A stretch of 64,000 bases of DNA from Gigaspora margarita (GCA_009809945.1 WTPW01000644.1:122817-186816); one strand, 5' to 3'; counted from the stretch's first letter, positions 11,258 to 24,031 are shown. Made by a program: numbers and translations. The notes: generated by a model not told the origin, from the letters alone.

Positions 11258-11395
11258 GTAGCTTACATTGTACAACCAATAGTGTGTTGGCATATAATCA
11301 TTATACCAATGCTATAAAAGTTCCGGTATAATAAATAATTGTTGCTACATTCAGATCTATTAATTTTAAAGTGTAGATGCTATGATAGTTTTACA

Positions 11396-12383
11396 TAGGG
11401 TTTGCAATGGGCCGGGCCAAACCTGATAATTTGTGGGTTGGGCCGGGCTTGGGCCCAAATTTTAGGCCCGTTGTTAATTGGGCCGGGCTTGGGTTGGGCC
11501 TGTAAAATAATGGGCCGGGCCCAGGTTTTATAAAGAGGCCTGATAAAACCCGACAATACCCATTAAAAATATATAGTTTCTACTAGTTACAGGCAGTGTT
11601 TAAAATAGAAATTTTAATTTACCGGTACATTCACCTGTTGTATAAAAAAATACCGGTTCAAAAAAAAAAAAAACCTGCATTAGTAGAAAATGATCATCAG
11701 ATCATTGGGGGCACATAGATGTACGCACCGGTTACTTCAAAAAATTCCGGATCATGCACCGTTTGTTGCACCGGCCCAATTTTAAAATACCGGTATATGC
11801 AATATAAAAAACGGTAGATCCGGATTTTTATCATGCTATTTTATACACTGGTTACAGGTCTTTTGTATTTAAATTAGATATTAAAATTTTATTTCTTTTT
11901 AAACTATAGTAATATATAGTTTTTTTAGTTTAGTTAGCCAAATAATTTCTAGTTAATTTGGTAAATTTTGTAATTTTTAGTATAATATAATATAATAGAT
12001 TCAAGAATTTATATTTTAATAATTAAGTTATTTGAAAAATACAATTATCTTAGTGTTCCAAATCAAAAATTGATTAGTTGTCAAGTTGTCAACTAATCAA
12101 TAATAATTTTATTGGACAACTAATTGATTGTTAATGATTAATTAATTAGTAATACTACTTGCAAATTATGGGCTTGTTGGACCGGGCTTGAGTTGGGCCA
12201 GGCTTGAGTTGGGTGGGCTTGGGTTGGGCCAGGCTTGGGTTGGACTTGGGTTGGGTTGGGCTAAGCTTGAGCCGGGTTGGGCTTATATTTCAAACCTGTG
12301 ATGAATTGGGCCGGGTTAATAATTCTACGGGCTGGGCTTGGGTTTAGATAAACCTGGCCCAACCTGGCCCATTGACAACCCTA
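11396..12383. mobile_element. Non-autonomous hAT-like element made of GGGCCGGGCTTGGG words
   Basis: Starts TAGGGTTTGCAATGGGCC and ends GGCCCATTGACAACCCTA. The perfect 8-bp target duplication GTTTTACA is at 11388-11395 and 12384-12391. Inside each end are dense arrays of TTGGGCCGGGC/GGGCTTGGGTT words, which are strikingly GC-rich in this AT-rich window. The middle is AT-rich and holds a second hAT-like insertion (11594-11850). No transposase frame. Confidence 0.9.
11594..11850. mobile_element. hAT-like MITE nested inside another hAT-like element
   Basis: The 257-bp element starts CAGTGTTTAAAATAG and ends CTATTTTATACACTG, with a perfect 8-bp duplication GTTACAGG at 11586-11593 and 11851-11858. 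CCGGT/ACCGG words recur inside. Its position inside the element at 11396-12383 shows that it landed later. Confidence 0.9.
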
Positions 12384-12671
12384 GTTTTACATGATCCTAC
12401 TTGGAATCAGCCAATGTTAGAGTATAATATAGGCCAACTTGATATCCTATTCTGTGTAACTTAATCCATGTAACGTCAATTGGCAATAGAAATTTCTTTA
12501 TATGAGAGAATAGATAAATTATACGAGATTATGCGAATTTCTTTAAACTATACGAAATCATATATTTATGTGTATAAGGTGAATTATGCGGATATTATTC
12601 TGGATCATAATCCTGGATACTCTAGTCACCTGGCCCAACAGGTCATGGGTCAGAAATTGTCATAACCCCAG

Positions 12672-12924
12672 TAGAGTGACCAGGATTATGCGATATGAAA
12701 TTATGTGCATAATTTACCAAATTTTCGCATCTCAGATACTTCGCATAATCAAGCAAAAAGGGCATTCTGGGCACATGCATGGATTGTGATTAGAAGATGT
12801 GTAAGTTGACAAAGATAATAAGTATATTTATATATAAAATTATATAATTCACATCCATCGCATAATTGACTCTAGTCATATCACATAATTTATCTTATCA
12901 CATAGCATAATTCTGGACACTCTA
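12672..12924. mobile_element. hAT-like MITE, TAGAGTGACCAGGATTATG ends
   Basis: The 253-bp element starts TAGAGTGACCAGGATTATG and ends CATAATTCTGGACACTCTA. The flanking octamers are AACCCCAG and AACCCTGG, which differ by two transitions. The words GCATAAT and CGCATAATT recur inside. Related half-copies lie at 10340-10430 and about 12585-12630. Short frames across it are chance. Confidence 0.8.
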
Positions 12925-13001
12925 AACCCTGGGTCAAACAGGTCAGGATTAGGGATAATCTATAATAATAATAATAAAAATAAGATTATTGCTAATCTTA
13001 A

Positions 13002-13290
13002 CAGGCTATGAAATTCACAGCTCTGCATTTGCCAATCAAAATTGCAAAATTAGCACAATCTACAAATTTTTTTTGTATAACAAAAACAAAGTTTTTTTTT
13101 ACAAAAAAATTAAAAAATTACTTATAATACAAAATTTAGCTTATAAAACTACTTCTTTTTAGATGAAAAAAAATTCCTTGCTAAATTTTATTATAAAGTT
13201 TGTTATTTTTATAATCTAACTTTAACTCTAACCCTAACTCTAACTTAAATAGAAAACTTTTTGAAACCGAAGTATAAATTTCATAGCCTG
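13002..13290. mobile_element. MITE with CAGGCTATGAAATT ends
   Basis: The inverted ends are CAGGCTATGAAATT (13002) and AATTTCATAGCCTG (to 13290). The inside is AT-rich and includes a TAACTTTAACTCTAACCC stretch. No clear target duplication. Confidence 0.65.
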
Positions 13291-14193
13291 TGAATCAAAG
13301 TAATTTTCTAAAAATAAATAAAAAATAAATAAGTTCATTTGATGTATAATTTGCTATATGTATTGTATAAAAAAAAACAAATAAAAATTTATTAATATTA
13401 AAAATTATTAATATTAAAAGTGCATTATGCATATAGCATCAATAGAAAACATATTGTTAATTGCCCATATGATCTGTTAACCCAGACTAAATATTTGACC
13501 ATTGAACTATTATCTGATCCAAATCAGATCACTAATAATGAGTTATTGAATTTTGATATATAGTATTTACTATACATGTATTAGTAGTATTAATAAATTT
13601 ATTTTTTTTTAATATTAAGAAGAATCCTGGGTATAGCACCCATCCCAATCTTTATTAATACTTAAGTGAATTAATATATAGTAGTACTGTAAATGCATAT
13701 ATATTATATACAAGTATTGAGACTAGGACTTTAGATCAGACAACCATTTTTCTATAGCTAAAACCCACTAGAACCTTCCATATTTCTACTATACAGCTGA
13801 TCTGGTTTTTGTACATCCCTCACCAACTGCTAATTAGTATTCATATGTTCCTCACTTTACTTACATTATCTAATATAAACTTTTAATTTGGTATATGTTG
13901 CCAGATAGGTGCTTTATACTTCCAATTTGGTATACCTGAAGAGAATTTCTCAAGTTCCTACTAGTATACTTTTTAGGAGTTTGTATCTCAAGCCATGTAG
14001 CTGACTCTACCATATTGATAAGTATCTCAAGCCTGCATGCTACTGGAACTAGCTAGTTTTTTGTAACTTCAGAACCAAGAACTTAACGTTTTAATTTAGT
14101 AATATGCTAATGACTGTACTTCTCTATATAGTAATGAGATATTTGGGCATGTTTCGCAAATGCTTCCAGTGCCAAATATGTATTGATAAATTT
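13291..14193. other. No gene seen; slightly GC-richer island of unknown origin
   Basis: Roughly 13,620-14,110 is less AT-rich than its surroundings, opening with AGAATCCTGGGTATAGCACC after a T-run. That start looks like a retroposed or SINE-like body, but I found no tRNA-like head, terminal repeats or target duplication. The rest is AT-rich. Confidence 0.35.
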
Positions 14194-14195
14194 TA

Positions 14196-14865
14196 TAGTC
14201 AAACCTCTATAAATACAACATACACAGACAAGCCTACAATATGCATTTAGGGAGGTATTGTATTTAGAGAGAGCCAATTAAATTGCAGCTTTAAATACCG
14301 TATAGTGCTCCATAAAGTACCCCGAGTATTAACCAGAAAACTCATGTTAACCACATATAGTACCTCCTGGGTACTGTGTATAGATGTGAGTACTATGTAT
14401 GGGGGTACTATGTTCGGTAGAGGGGGTACTGCGTTTGGCAGAGAGTGAATACATATTAGTTTTTCTGGAAATAGTACTCGGTATAAATAAATTTTTAAGG
14501 CTGTGTGAACAATATAGTACCCGGGTATATATCAATCTTCAAGGCCGTTAGACTAATACAGTACCCGGGTACTAATTTATATAGGTACTATTTAATAGGG
14601 GTACTTTATGGTGCACTATATGGTATTTGATCATCAAGTTTGTATAACTTCTACTAAAAACTATATAATCTATCTTAAATACTAAACTTTGATTGGCTAT
14701 GTGCATTTAGAGATATAGTATGATATAAAAAATTATTTAAAAGAATGTGCATTTACAGAATATAGAACATGTATTTAGCACTAATAATTTCTTACAGACA
14801 AGACAAAAACATGCATTTAGAGAAATATTGTATTTATACAAGTTGCATTTATTGAGGTCTAACTG
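14196..14865 (-). mobile_element. Pogo/Tigger-like MITE interrupted by another element
   Basis: Reverse-oriented relative of the element at 5497, with TA at 14194-14195 and 14866-14867. It starts TAGTCAAACCTCTATAAATA and ends TTGAGGTCTAACTG. Its sequence is split by the insert at 14298-14623. Outside the insert it matches the 5497 copy word for word (for example TTAAATTGCAGCTTTAAA, then GATCATCAAGTTTGT). Confidence 0.82.
14298..14623. mobile_element. TA-flanked element nested in the pogo-like MITE
   Basis: The 326-bp element starts CCGTATAGTGCTCCATAAAG and ends GGTGCACTATATGG, with TA on both sides. It carries recurring GTACCCGGGTACT/GGGGTACT words. A fragment of the same family is at 54,152-54,215. 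The 62-residue minus frame across it is not a gene. Confidence 0.82.
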
Positions 14866-14887
14866 TAATATAAATGCACATATTAGT

Positions 14888-15975
14888 ATATAAGCCCATG
14901 GGTACCCATGGGCTCTATGGGCCTAGGTAGGGTATCATATTTTGAGCCCTTGGGCAAGGATAAGGGGGCTTCCAAAAATTACATAATTTTTTGTTACTAA
15001 ATTTTATCCCATCTACCCATACCTGATACTCTATTAGCTAATTAAATTTTATATTTTTTAAAAATTATTTATATGCTCCAATTCTGAAATTAATAATAAC
15101 TTTTGATCTACTAGTCCATTTTGTATAATTTAACTACCAAAATGCTTGTCCCGATGAGATGATTCTAACAAGCCCAAAATCATTAAAATCTAATAATAAG
15201 GTTCTAAGATTATTTAACTTTTGTGTAATTTTAATAGTAATTTTTTAGAATTACTAAGTAAATTTCTTTAATATTGAATAACTTTTAATCTATTGGCCTG
15301 TTTTGGATAATTTAACTACTAAAATGCTCATCTTAGTAAGACAATTCTGAAATAACCAAAATTGCTAAATTCCAATTACAGAATTCCAAGACCAATAAAG
15401 ATTTGCAATTATTTAATCAAATTAGTTTTTATATATAATCAATTTAATTAACAATACAAATCTTTATTGATCTTGAAATTTTGTGATTGGAATTTAGTAA
15501 TTTGTGCTTGTTAATCGTCTCACTGAGACAAACATTTTGGTAGTTAAATCATTTAAAATAAACTAGTGGATCAAAAGTTATTAAATAGTAAAGATATTTA
15601 TTTAGTAATTCTAAAAAATTACTATTAAAATTATACAAATGCTGAACAATCTTAGAACCTTGTGATTAGATTTTAACAATTTTGAACTTGTTAAAATTGT
15701 CTCATTGAGATAAGCATTTTGGTAGTTATATCATCCAAATTGGTTTAGTAGATCAAAAGTTATTAATAATTTTATAATTTTATACTTTTGGTCAGAATTA
15801 TAAAATTTTGACCAGAATTATAACCTGATATTTTGGGGATTCCACCTATCCACCAAAAAATTATGTAATTTCTGGAAGCCTTCTAAGGGCTTGAAAGGTG
15901 AGTTCTTACATAGATAGGTAGGGCTAAAGTATTAGTACTGCCTAGCTTTATTTAGCCCATATGGAGGTCTAGTAT
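14888..15975. mobile_element. Long foldback element with GGGTACCCATGGG-type ends
   Basis: The outer parts are GC-richer (CCCATGGGTACCCATGGG, GGGCCTAGGTAGGG and, at the right, TAGCCCATATGG). GGGGGCTTCCAAAAATTACA at the left is mirrored by ATGTAATTTCTGGAAGCC at the right. The interior of about 750 bp is one large palindrome centred near 15,435. It holds four copies of a block with TTTTGATCTACTAGTCC, ACCAAAATGCTTGTC and GAGATGATTCT, a block also found at 51.1-51.2 kb. No coding content. Confidence 0.65.
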
Positions 15976-16198
15976 AGAATTGGTACTTATAGGAAGATAT
16001 TCATATGATTGGTTAATTTTGGTAGATCTATCTGTGATTTCCCATGATAACTAACCAACCAAATTATATAATTTTAAAAAAACTAGTATATAAATTGTCA
16101 CATTGTTCTGGAAATTTATTTTTACAAATTACTATATTATCTGTTTACTATAAAGTATTTTAATATTTAAATAAAAGATGGTGAGTAGGTTTCAACAC

Positions 16199-16326
16199 AG
16201 TGTTGGGCTCTAGGCCAAAAGTCCATTTTACTGGATTTATAAACTGGACTACTGGACTTATAGGTCCAAATTTATAAGTCCAGTTCCAGTTCAATTTTAC
16301 TAGACTTATAAAGCAAGCCCAATACT
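16199..16326. mobile_element. Small hAT-like MITE with TCCAGTTT/GGACTTATA words
   Basis: Starts AGTGTTGGGCTCTAGGCC and ends GCAAGCCCAATACT. Inside are repeats of CTGGACTTATA and its reverse complement. The flanking octamers (TTCAACAC, ATTCCAAC) are not a clean duplication, so the class is tentative. Confidence 0.5.
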
Positions 16327-16622
16327 ATTCCAACGAATATAATAAATATATATCAATATTATAGTTTTTAAATTATGCCAGAAGAGTAATTAAAATTATT
16401 TATACAGGATAGCCTAAACATTTTACTTGTGCAGGTAATACAAACCAAAAAAAAAGAAATTTGATTTTGTAAATAAACTAGCTATTATTTTTTTTTCTAG
16501 TATCCATAGGACAGATACAAATATAATAAATATATAAACTTAATTCTTTATACTTATAGATAATTTTGAACTTTATGTTAAACTGTTTTACTCATTTAAT
16601 TGTTAACTATTTAATTTAGCTA

Positions 16623-16887
16623 TAGGGTTCCGCAATTTGATTTGATCTTCAAATATTTGAATCAAATATTTGATCAAATTCAAATTCAAATTTGATTTTA
16701 TTTGATTTGATCAAATTCAAATATGGCCAAATTTGATTTGATTTGACAAATATTTGATTTGATTTGAAAATTACTATTGAAAATTCAAATTCAAATCAAA
16801 TTCAAATTCAAATATTTGGATCAAATCAAATTTGATCAAATTCAAATTGATCCAATATTTGATTTGATTTGAATTTGAGGAACCCTA
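16623..16887. mobile_element. hAT-like element made almost wholly of ATTTGATTTGA words
   Basis: The 265-bp element starts TAGGGTTCCGCAATTTGATT and ends TTGAATTTGAGGAACCCTA. The flanking octamers are TTTAGCTA and TTTAGCTG (one transition). Nearly every base between is part of TTTGAT, CAAAT or TCAAATTC runs. No coding capacity. Confidence 0.88.
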
Positions 16888-16994
16888 TTTAGCTGGCATT
16901 AAAATTGCTCTGATTCATAATCATACAATTTTTAAATATATCATTTGAAATCTATATTTTTGTATAATCTGTATCATCTATACATATATTGCCG

Positions 16995-17215
16995 ATCAAT
17001 TACTTGAACTATAACTAATAGTAGTTAAACTACTCAAACTATAATTATTTGTAGTTAACTACCAAACTATAGTTAATTGTAGTTAATTACTCAAACTATA
17101 GTTAATTGTATCTAATTTGAATAGTTAACTATAATTATTCAAACTATAGTTAATTGTAGTTAACTACTCAAACTATATAGCTATAGTTAACTATTAAAGC
17201 TATACAGATATAGCT
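16995..17215. repeat. Minisatellite, CAAACTATAGTTAATTGTAG unit
   Basis: Tandem degenerate copies of a unit of about 27-30 bp, made of ACTATAGTTAATTGTAGTTA and similar words. Confidence 0.8.
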
Positions 17216-17604
17216 ATTCCATAGTATTGAAGAAATCTAAAAATAGCACATTATCACTATAGATCACATACTGCAAAAATAAATAAATTATTTATCTTGT
17301 ATGAGAATACCATAAATCAATATAGACACTATCTGAATTAACCTATATATATATTTATTTGTCCAAGATCAAATACAAATACTGGGTTATATTTACAGAT
17401 TTAATGTGTAAAAAAAGAGGGTTTATTTAAAAAGGATCAACAAATTCTTTTGTTGTAGTCTTTAATTTTCATAATTATCAATTCATCTGCCCAGTAAAAA
17501 ATCTGATAGCAAAAAATAAAAAAATGTAAAAAATCACTAATAGTAGTTAATTGTCCGAAGCATCGCTAAAGACACTATATTGTTAGATATTAGAAATCTG
17601 TCAA

Positions 17605-17630
17605 GTCACGTGATGATGTCATCACACTGT
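17605..17630. promoter_or_regulatory. Cluster of CACGTG and TGATGTCATCA motifs, no gene nearby
   Basis: GTCACGTGATGATGTCATCA contains an E-box core (CACGTG) overlapping a CRE/ATF-like TGATGTCA palindrome. Such words are known bHLH and bZIP sites. No open gene lies within 7 kb, so any function is speculation. Confidence 0.2.
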
Positions 17631-17739
17631 GTAATTAGCCAATAAACGAGTCGAGTGCTAACACAACAAAAAAATAAAAATTTTAAATTTTAAGTTTTAA
17701 TAAAACCTAATTGTAATATGCTAATAGTAGCTTTTTTTA

Positions 17740-17995
17740 TTAAGTAATTGACCTTCATTATTAAGACAATTTTGTTCGCCATAATAAACTCTACCTACCT
17801 CTAAATTTTTATCAAAATCAGATAATTTTTTATTAATGGACATTTGTAAAAAGCTTACTGGTGTCATAATAAATTCTTTTGGTACAAAAACGTATTTTAT
17901 AAAAATCAACTAATAAAAAATTATCTGATTTCTATGAAAATTTAGAGGTAAGTAGAACTTATAATGAGAATAAAATTGGCTTATTAATAAAGATC
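17740..17995. mobile_element. Foldback MITE
   Basis: The left arm TATTAAGACAATTTTGTTCG, then CTACCTACCTCTAAATTTTT, is mirrored on the right by AAAATTTAGAGGTAAGTAGA, then GAATAAAATTGGCTTATTAA. The loop carries CAGATAATTTTTTATTA and its inverse. A half-copy is at 49,380-49,460. The small minus-strand frame in it is chance. Confidence 0.7.
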
Positions 17996-18035
17996 GATTT
18001 ACTTAATAAAAAATTTGTTAACAATGCATCAAACT

Positions 18036-19666
18036 TGTCTTTTACAAGTTTACTTAGTGCATGAAGCTAGAATTAATTAATAAAATCTTGTGAATTATAA
18101 GATTTTATAGAATTTTATTAATAAAATTATATAAAATCTTATGATTCATAAAATTTTACTAATTAATTTTTATTTTATGCACTAAGTAACTTGTTCAGAA
18201 CCTAAAAATACATTAAATCAGCAAAATTGTTTTTATTTTACTTGAAATTTGGAGAAAAGATGCTTAAATTTGACTTTTTTTGATCAAAAATCCAAAATTA
18301 TGCATCTTTTCTCCAAATTTCAAGTAAAATAAAAACAACTTTACCGATTTAATGTATTTTTAGGTTCTGAACAAGTTTACTTAGTGCATAAAGCTAGAAT
18401 TAATTAATAAAAATTTGTGAATTATTAAGATTTTATAGAATTTATTAATAAAATTCTATAAAATCATATGATTCACAAAATTTTACTAATTAATTCTAAC
18501 TTTATTCACTAAGTAAACTTGTTTAGGACCTAAAAATACATTAAATCGGCAGAATTGTTTTTATTTTACTTAAAATTTGGAGAAAAGATGCTTAAATTTG
18601 ACTTTTTTGATCAAAAATCCAAAATTATGCATCTTTTCTCCAAATTTCAAGTAAAATAAAAACAACTTTACCGATTTAATGTATTTTTAGGTTCTGAACA
18701 AGTTTACTTAGTGCATAAAGTTAGAATTAATTAGTAAAATTTTGTGAATTATAAGATTTTATAGAATTTTATTAATAAAATTCTATAAAATCTTATGATT
18801 TACAAAATTTTACTAATTAATTCTAACTTTATTCACTAAGTAAACTTGTTCAGGACCTAAAAATACATTAAATCAGTAATATTATTTTTATTTTACTTGA
18901 AATTTGAAGAAAAGATGCTTAAATTTGACTTTTTTAATCAAAAATCCAAAATTATGCATCTATTCTTTAAATTTTAAGTAAAATAAAATAATTCTGCTGA
19001 ATTAATATATTTATAGGTTCTGAACAAGTTTATTTAGAGCATTAAGTTAGAATTAATTAGTAAAATGTTGTGAATCATAAGATTTTATAGAATTTTATTA
19101 ATAAAATTCTATAAAATCTTATGATTCACAATATTTTACTAATTAATTCTAACTTAATGCACTAAATAAACTTGATCAGAACCTATAAATACATTAAATT
19201 GGCAATATTGTTTTTATTTTACTTAAAAAATTTGGAGAAAAAATGCTTAAATTTGACTTTTTGATCAAAAATTTAAAATTATGCATTTATTCACTAAATT
19301 TTAAATAAAATAAAAATAATTCTGATAATTTGATATATTATAGATGCTAATCAAGTTATTTAGTGAGGATCCTAAACAATACTAATAGAGATTATATTTG
19401 AGCCATTAGTGGTTTTTTTGCAATTTAATTAAATAAAAAATTTTTAGCCAATCAAATTGTCTAATTTTGCAAAATTTTAATTTCTGTTATATTTTTCAAA
19501 TATGACCTCAATTAGTATTGTTTGGGTTCTACTTAGTGCATAAAGTTAGAATTAATTAATAAAAATTTGTGAATTATAAGATTCTATAAAATTTTATTAA
19601 TAAAATTCTATAAACTCTTATAATTTACAAAATTTTACTAACTTAATACACCAAGTAAACTTGTAT
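18036..19666. repeat. Foldback satellite array 2, about five units
   Basis: Same unit of about 325 bp as positions 1-666, in about five tandem copies. CAAGTTTACTTAGTGCAT recurs near 18,045, 18,370, 18,700 and 19,030. The last unit is split by a hAT-like MITE at 19366-19530. Units differ mostly by single substitutions. Confidence 0.87.
19366..19530. mobile_element. hAT-like MITE inside the satellite
   Basis: The 165-bp element starts AGGATCCTAAACAATACTAA and ends TTAGTATTGTTTGGGTTCT. The flanking octamers are ATTTAGTG and ACTTAGTG (one transition). The satellite sequence resumes exactly after the duplication, which confirms the borders. Confidence 0.85.
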
Positions 19667-20130
19667 TTATTAATTGTTATTTTTGGCTTTGGACACTAAC
19701 AGTATCTGTTTCTTAGTTTTTATTGATAACCAAGATTTTGCAATAAGATTTTCAAAAGAATGATCTATACTATTGAATATTTCTCATAAAGAATATATAC
19801 TAATAATAGAACATTTTCAACATTAACACGAACTAAGTAAGGATATTGGCAAATTACTAATAGACTAATATTTAATAGTATTGGAGCATAATGCAGGATC
19901 CTAATAGTTCAAGATCTCAAAGTTCTGAAACAAGATCTTTTGAGAATTCATATTTTTATAGCTAGCAACATATAATGAAGATGTGTTTTAGCCATAACCT
20001 TAAGTAATATAGATTGAATGCTATAATGTCTCTTATTAATATATTTATTAGGGCAAGACTCAATTATTTTGAAACTATCTGGAATTTGACAAATCAAATC
20101 TCAAAGTATTAAAAGTGAGAAATTAATTCC
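19667..20130. other. No gene recognised
   Basis: AT-rich. A short plus-strand frame near 19,892 (reading MQDPNSSRSQSSETRS) is S/R-rich but ends after about 25 codons. Nothing around it supports a gene. Confidence 0.4.
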
Positions 20131-20133
20131 TAA

Positions 20134-20299
20134 GGGGCATGCCATTTATTACGTAATTTTTACCATGGATACATAGTCAGAGGTGGTTATTACGTCTATA
20201 TATGATCATAAGTAATCTGAAATAGATAAAGTGATCATACCATACATGGATAAGAGTGGCTACTAAGTAAAAAATATTACGTAATAAATGGCACGCCCC
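20134..20299. mobile_element. PIF/Harbinger-like MITE, 166 bp, copy 1
   Basis: Starts GGGGCATGCCATTTATTACG and ends AATAAATGGCACGCCCC, with TAA on both sides (20131-20133 and 20300-20302). A 3-bp TAA duplication is usual for PIF/Harbinger. The second copy, of exactly the same length but inverted, is at 63052-63217. Confidence 0.88.
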
Positions 20300-20302
20300 T
20301 AA

Positions 20303-20574
20303 CCTTGTGAATTCATAACTTTAAAACTTTGTAAATTTTATATTATGATTGCAATTTCTAAAGGTAGTATTTATATTTATAAATTCATATAACGGTATAC
20401 TCATAACTTTATTGTATATTGGCTAATGTTAATTACAATATATTCATTATATTATATTCATTTTAGTAAGATTCTTCTATGGAATTTTTATTGAAACTAC
20501 TAAAATATCAAAAAATTAAAGATTTCTAGTTAACAATACTAAGTCGAGAATTACTTGTCATGAACATTAGATAA
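20303..20574. other. No gene seen
   Basis: AT-rich spacer between the Harbinger-like MITE and the decayed transposase gene. Confidence 0.4.
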
Positions 20575-21453
20575 TGTTTCTATTGACATTTCTGCTATTT
20601 TTTGAAGATGCTATGCTAAATATTGAGCAATCCAACCCTGAATAGTTTGTAATTTCAGAATTTCATTTTTATCTAATTCTCCGTCTTCAACTTTGCTTTT
20701 TAAACATTCTAGCATGCTAGCAGCAGTAAATCTTTTGCTTTTATCAATATCACCTCTCAAAAAATATCCTTTTAAAAGATTCTATACTTTCTTAGATATG
20801 CATTTTCTGGTTTCTTTTTTACTATATTTTTGTCTACTTTTTAGTACTTATTCAGATTCTAAAGAAAATTCATGAAAGAAAGACCTATTGAAAGATAAAT
20901 TTATAATCTAATAAGTACATATATGTTCTTTTTAAGACAGTTAACTTACCATATAATATTTGGATTTTTTTGCTTCTCAGAAACATCTTTGAATATATTA
21001 AAAGCCAAATTGTTAGATATTTGCTAAGTACATATTATTGATCATTACAACAATTGATAACATAATACTTGTTTAGCAAAACAAATTATTAGTTATTATG
21101 TATTGCAGAATTTTACAGGAGGGTTCCAAAATTCCAGGTTGGATCTAGGTTGGCATTTAGCCCAAGTTGTTAGCAGGTTCTATAACAAAATTATCAGCTG
21201 GGCATTTTTGAATAGATATGATTTATCAGTAAAATTTTGTATGATCTTAGAGCAAAATTGATCAATTCCATCTAGCCGATCATGATTTCGATATACTCGA
21301 AGTATTCCAAACCCAGAATTTTGAGAATCCCTCTATTAAGTTTGTGTTATATAGTAAAAACTATTTGTTTTAGCCAAACAAATTTATTATTGTATAATCC
21401 AATATAGATATTATTGTGTAAGCTATTAATAGGCTTTACTGAATTTGAAATGA

Positions 21454-21634
21454 TTATAATACGACAGAGTAAAACCTGAGTTGTGAAATAGTGAAATCTG
21501 CTATAATCATCACATAAGGGTGAAGTTCGCTTTTATATAATAAAAACATATAAAAATGCAGATTTCACCTAGCCTGATCTACAAAGCAGATTTCACTATT
21601 TCACAACTCAGGTTTCACTCTGTTTTATTATAAT
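21454..21634. mobile_element. MITE with about 48-bp inverted ends
   Basis: The left arm TTATAATACGACAGAGTAAA, then CTGAGTTGTGAAATAGTG, is mirrored by CACTATTTCACAACTCAG, then CACTCTGTTTTATTATAA. TTA/TAA lie at both borders. It is inserted in the 3' part of the dead transposase gene. Confidence 0.82.
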
Positions 21635-24031
21635 TACATTGTGAAATTCAAAAAAAAACCAAAGTAAAAGCCATAATTATGTGCTTATACGATAATTATA
21701 ATTTTTTCTTTTACCTTTTTGCTCTATTTTATTAGCTAGGACAAGTTCTAATTCTTTAATCAACTCATTTCTTTTTATGGTTTAATTAGCTTTAATATTT
21801 CAGTTTGTTAATTCAAACAATAATTGTTCTTTTGTCAATCTTTTAGGATCAATACCTCAATTGAAAATAAAACATAAGTTATTGAATAATATATTAAAAT
21901 AGAGATAATATAATTTTAATCTATAATGAATTTAAGAGTACAGTAAGTTAAAAATTTATAATTTTTTATTATCTGATATATTTGGCATAGCGATTGTCTA
22001 ATTATTTTTAGAAATTGTATGAGTTGATAGTATAGATTGAGGAATTTCAATCTGTTTTTTTGCAAATTAGCTAATAAAAATTCCGTTCATTCTCTGATAT
22101 TAGGAATCTTTCGAGCAAGAATATAACCTCTCATTGATTTTTTTAGTGGCCAAGTTCATTCAAATAAATTGAAGTTACCAAGAAGAGTATTTTTTTGTTT
22201 TTTGTTTTGGTCTAAAGTAAGTCAAATTAGATAATATTATTATATATAATGGTTGGTTGTATTATTTTTTTTCTTACTTGTTTGATTTGGTTTCAAATGC
22301 GCAACAGATATTTCTCAAATATCTTTAATTGCAGCTTCAATATTAGCTCCCTTCATTATATTCAAACCAAGATGAACTTGACGCTTAATTGCATAGCTAA
22401 TCTATTTAAGATTTAGATAAATAAATTAAATTTTATTTATCTACTAAAAAACAATATCGTTTGCCAAGATTTTAATTTCAAAATTAAACAATTGTTTTAT
22501 TTAAGGTCGCTTTTCTTACCTGAGAGTAATAACTATCAATAGTCATTTTCGCCTCTCCTGCTTCTAAAAATATTTATTTTTTTACACTTATTTGATACTA
22601 TTCTAACCAATGACTTAAAATAATCATTAGATTCGCATTGTGATAATATGGGCCATTATCTAAAATAATTGTGCCCATTTTGGTTTGTTTTCTAATGATT
22701 CAATTATAGCATGTAGCAACAAAGCAATAAACCAAGAATTTTAATGTGCATCGAATAACCAATGGTCATAGATTTTAATTTTTTGGTATACTTCAAAACA
22801 GTATGTAATGTCCATTCTTTTTTTCAAAAAATTCTGCTTTTGTTTTTCTAGAACTTTTTGGAAAGATTTTTATTTTGTAATTGTTAATTAATATTGTACC
22901 GTTTTTATCTAAATCTAGCAAATTAGCATTAACTTGGGAATTTAAATAAACTTTATGAGCTTGGTGAGCAAAATAATATAATAGATAACTTTGATATTCA
23001 TCAAGGTCATTTTGCAAATATATAGGAATTTCTTCTTCAAGATGTTTAAAAAAAGTAAATAATTTTGTAAATTCTTAAGAAGCATGTGTGTGTTGTTTTG
23101 TACAAATTCCAAAAGCCCACAACAAACAAAAATTATACAGCAATTGTGTTTTGTTATTCCTTGACTATTAACATTTGGATTTTTTTCATAATTTTTTTTT
23201 AGAAATTGTTGCAGTTTTTCTAAATTATTAAGAAAGCATTTTTAAACAATAAGTGAATATAATATTAAAAGATAATTGTATATTATAGCGAATTTATGAA
23301 TAGATAGTAGAAAAGTCAATTAAATAGTGAAGAGAATGATTAAATGCTTTATTGGTATATATTTTTTTTGATTTAGTATTGATTTATTATATTTATTATG
23401 TAATTTAATAACAAATTTATGAATTTGGTAACTAAATAGTAGTTTAATTTCATAAATTTGCAGTGATAAAAAATTTTAGCTAAGTTTACCTTTTTTATAA
23501 TATCTGTGATTTTACTTTCAATTAGTTTTTTAATATCATCAAATATCTTGTACCCATAGCAGCTATATGTTGAACAAAGACCGCCTAGATCTTCTCGATA
23601 TATATATTCATTTTCTTGTAATTTTGTCATAAAGGTTGTACAACAAACTCTATCAGGAAACTCAGTATGAAATTTTTCCCAAAGTGCTTGTTTTGTATAA
23701 TGAAGATATTTAACTAGTACACCAGTTTTATTGGTTTTATATGAACTCATAATTACATGTACCTTGTCATTAATAAAATTTTTAAATTCTTGTAATTTAT
23801 TAATAAATAGTTTTTCATGTGTAATAGAAAACTTCTTTATTGGAGAATTGCCAGGTCCATATAAATGACAATGAGTATGTGCTTTTGATATTAAATCATT
23901 TGAAATCTAATATAAAAATTATTAGTTATAAAGATATGAAATTATATATTTATTAATAAATACCGATAAGTTTTCTTGTAGATCTTTATATCTAAAATCA
24001 TTTGCTATAATTGATAATGTTATTTGTTTTC

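Noticed and set aside
13200-13250. TAACTCTAACCCTAACTCTAAC stretch as interstitial telomere (also near 35,600 and 48,730)
   Set aside because: Too short and irregular, and inside a MITE or AT-rich spacer; ordinary in this sequence context.
16623-16887. CRISPR-like or simple satellite array of TTTGAT words
   Set aside because: No constant repeat with unique spacers. Terminal TAGGGTTCC/GGAACCCTA and matching octamers show a hAT-like element.
17605-17630. CACGTG/TGATGTCATCA cluster as a working promoter
   Set aside because: No gene lies within several kilobases; such short words occur by chance. Kept only as a low-confidence site.
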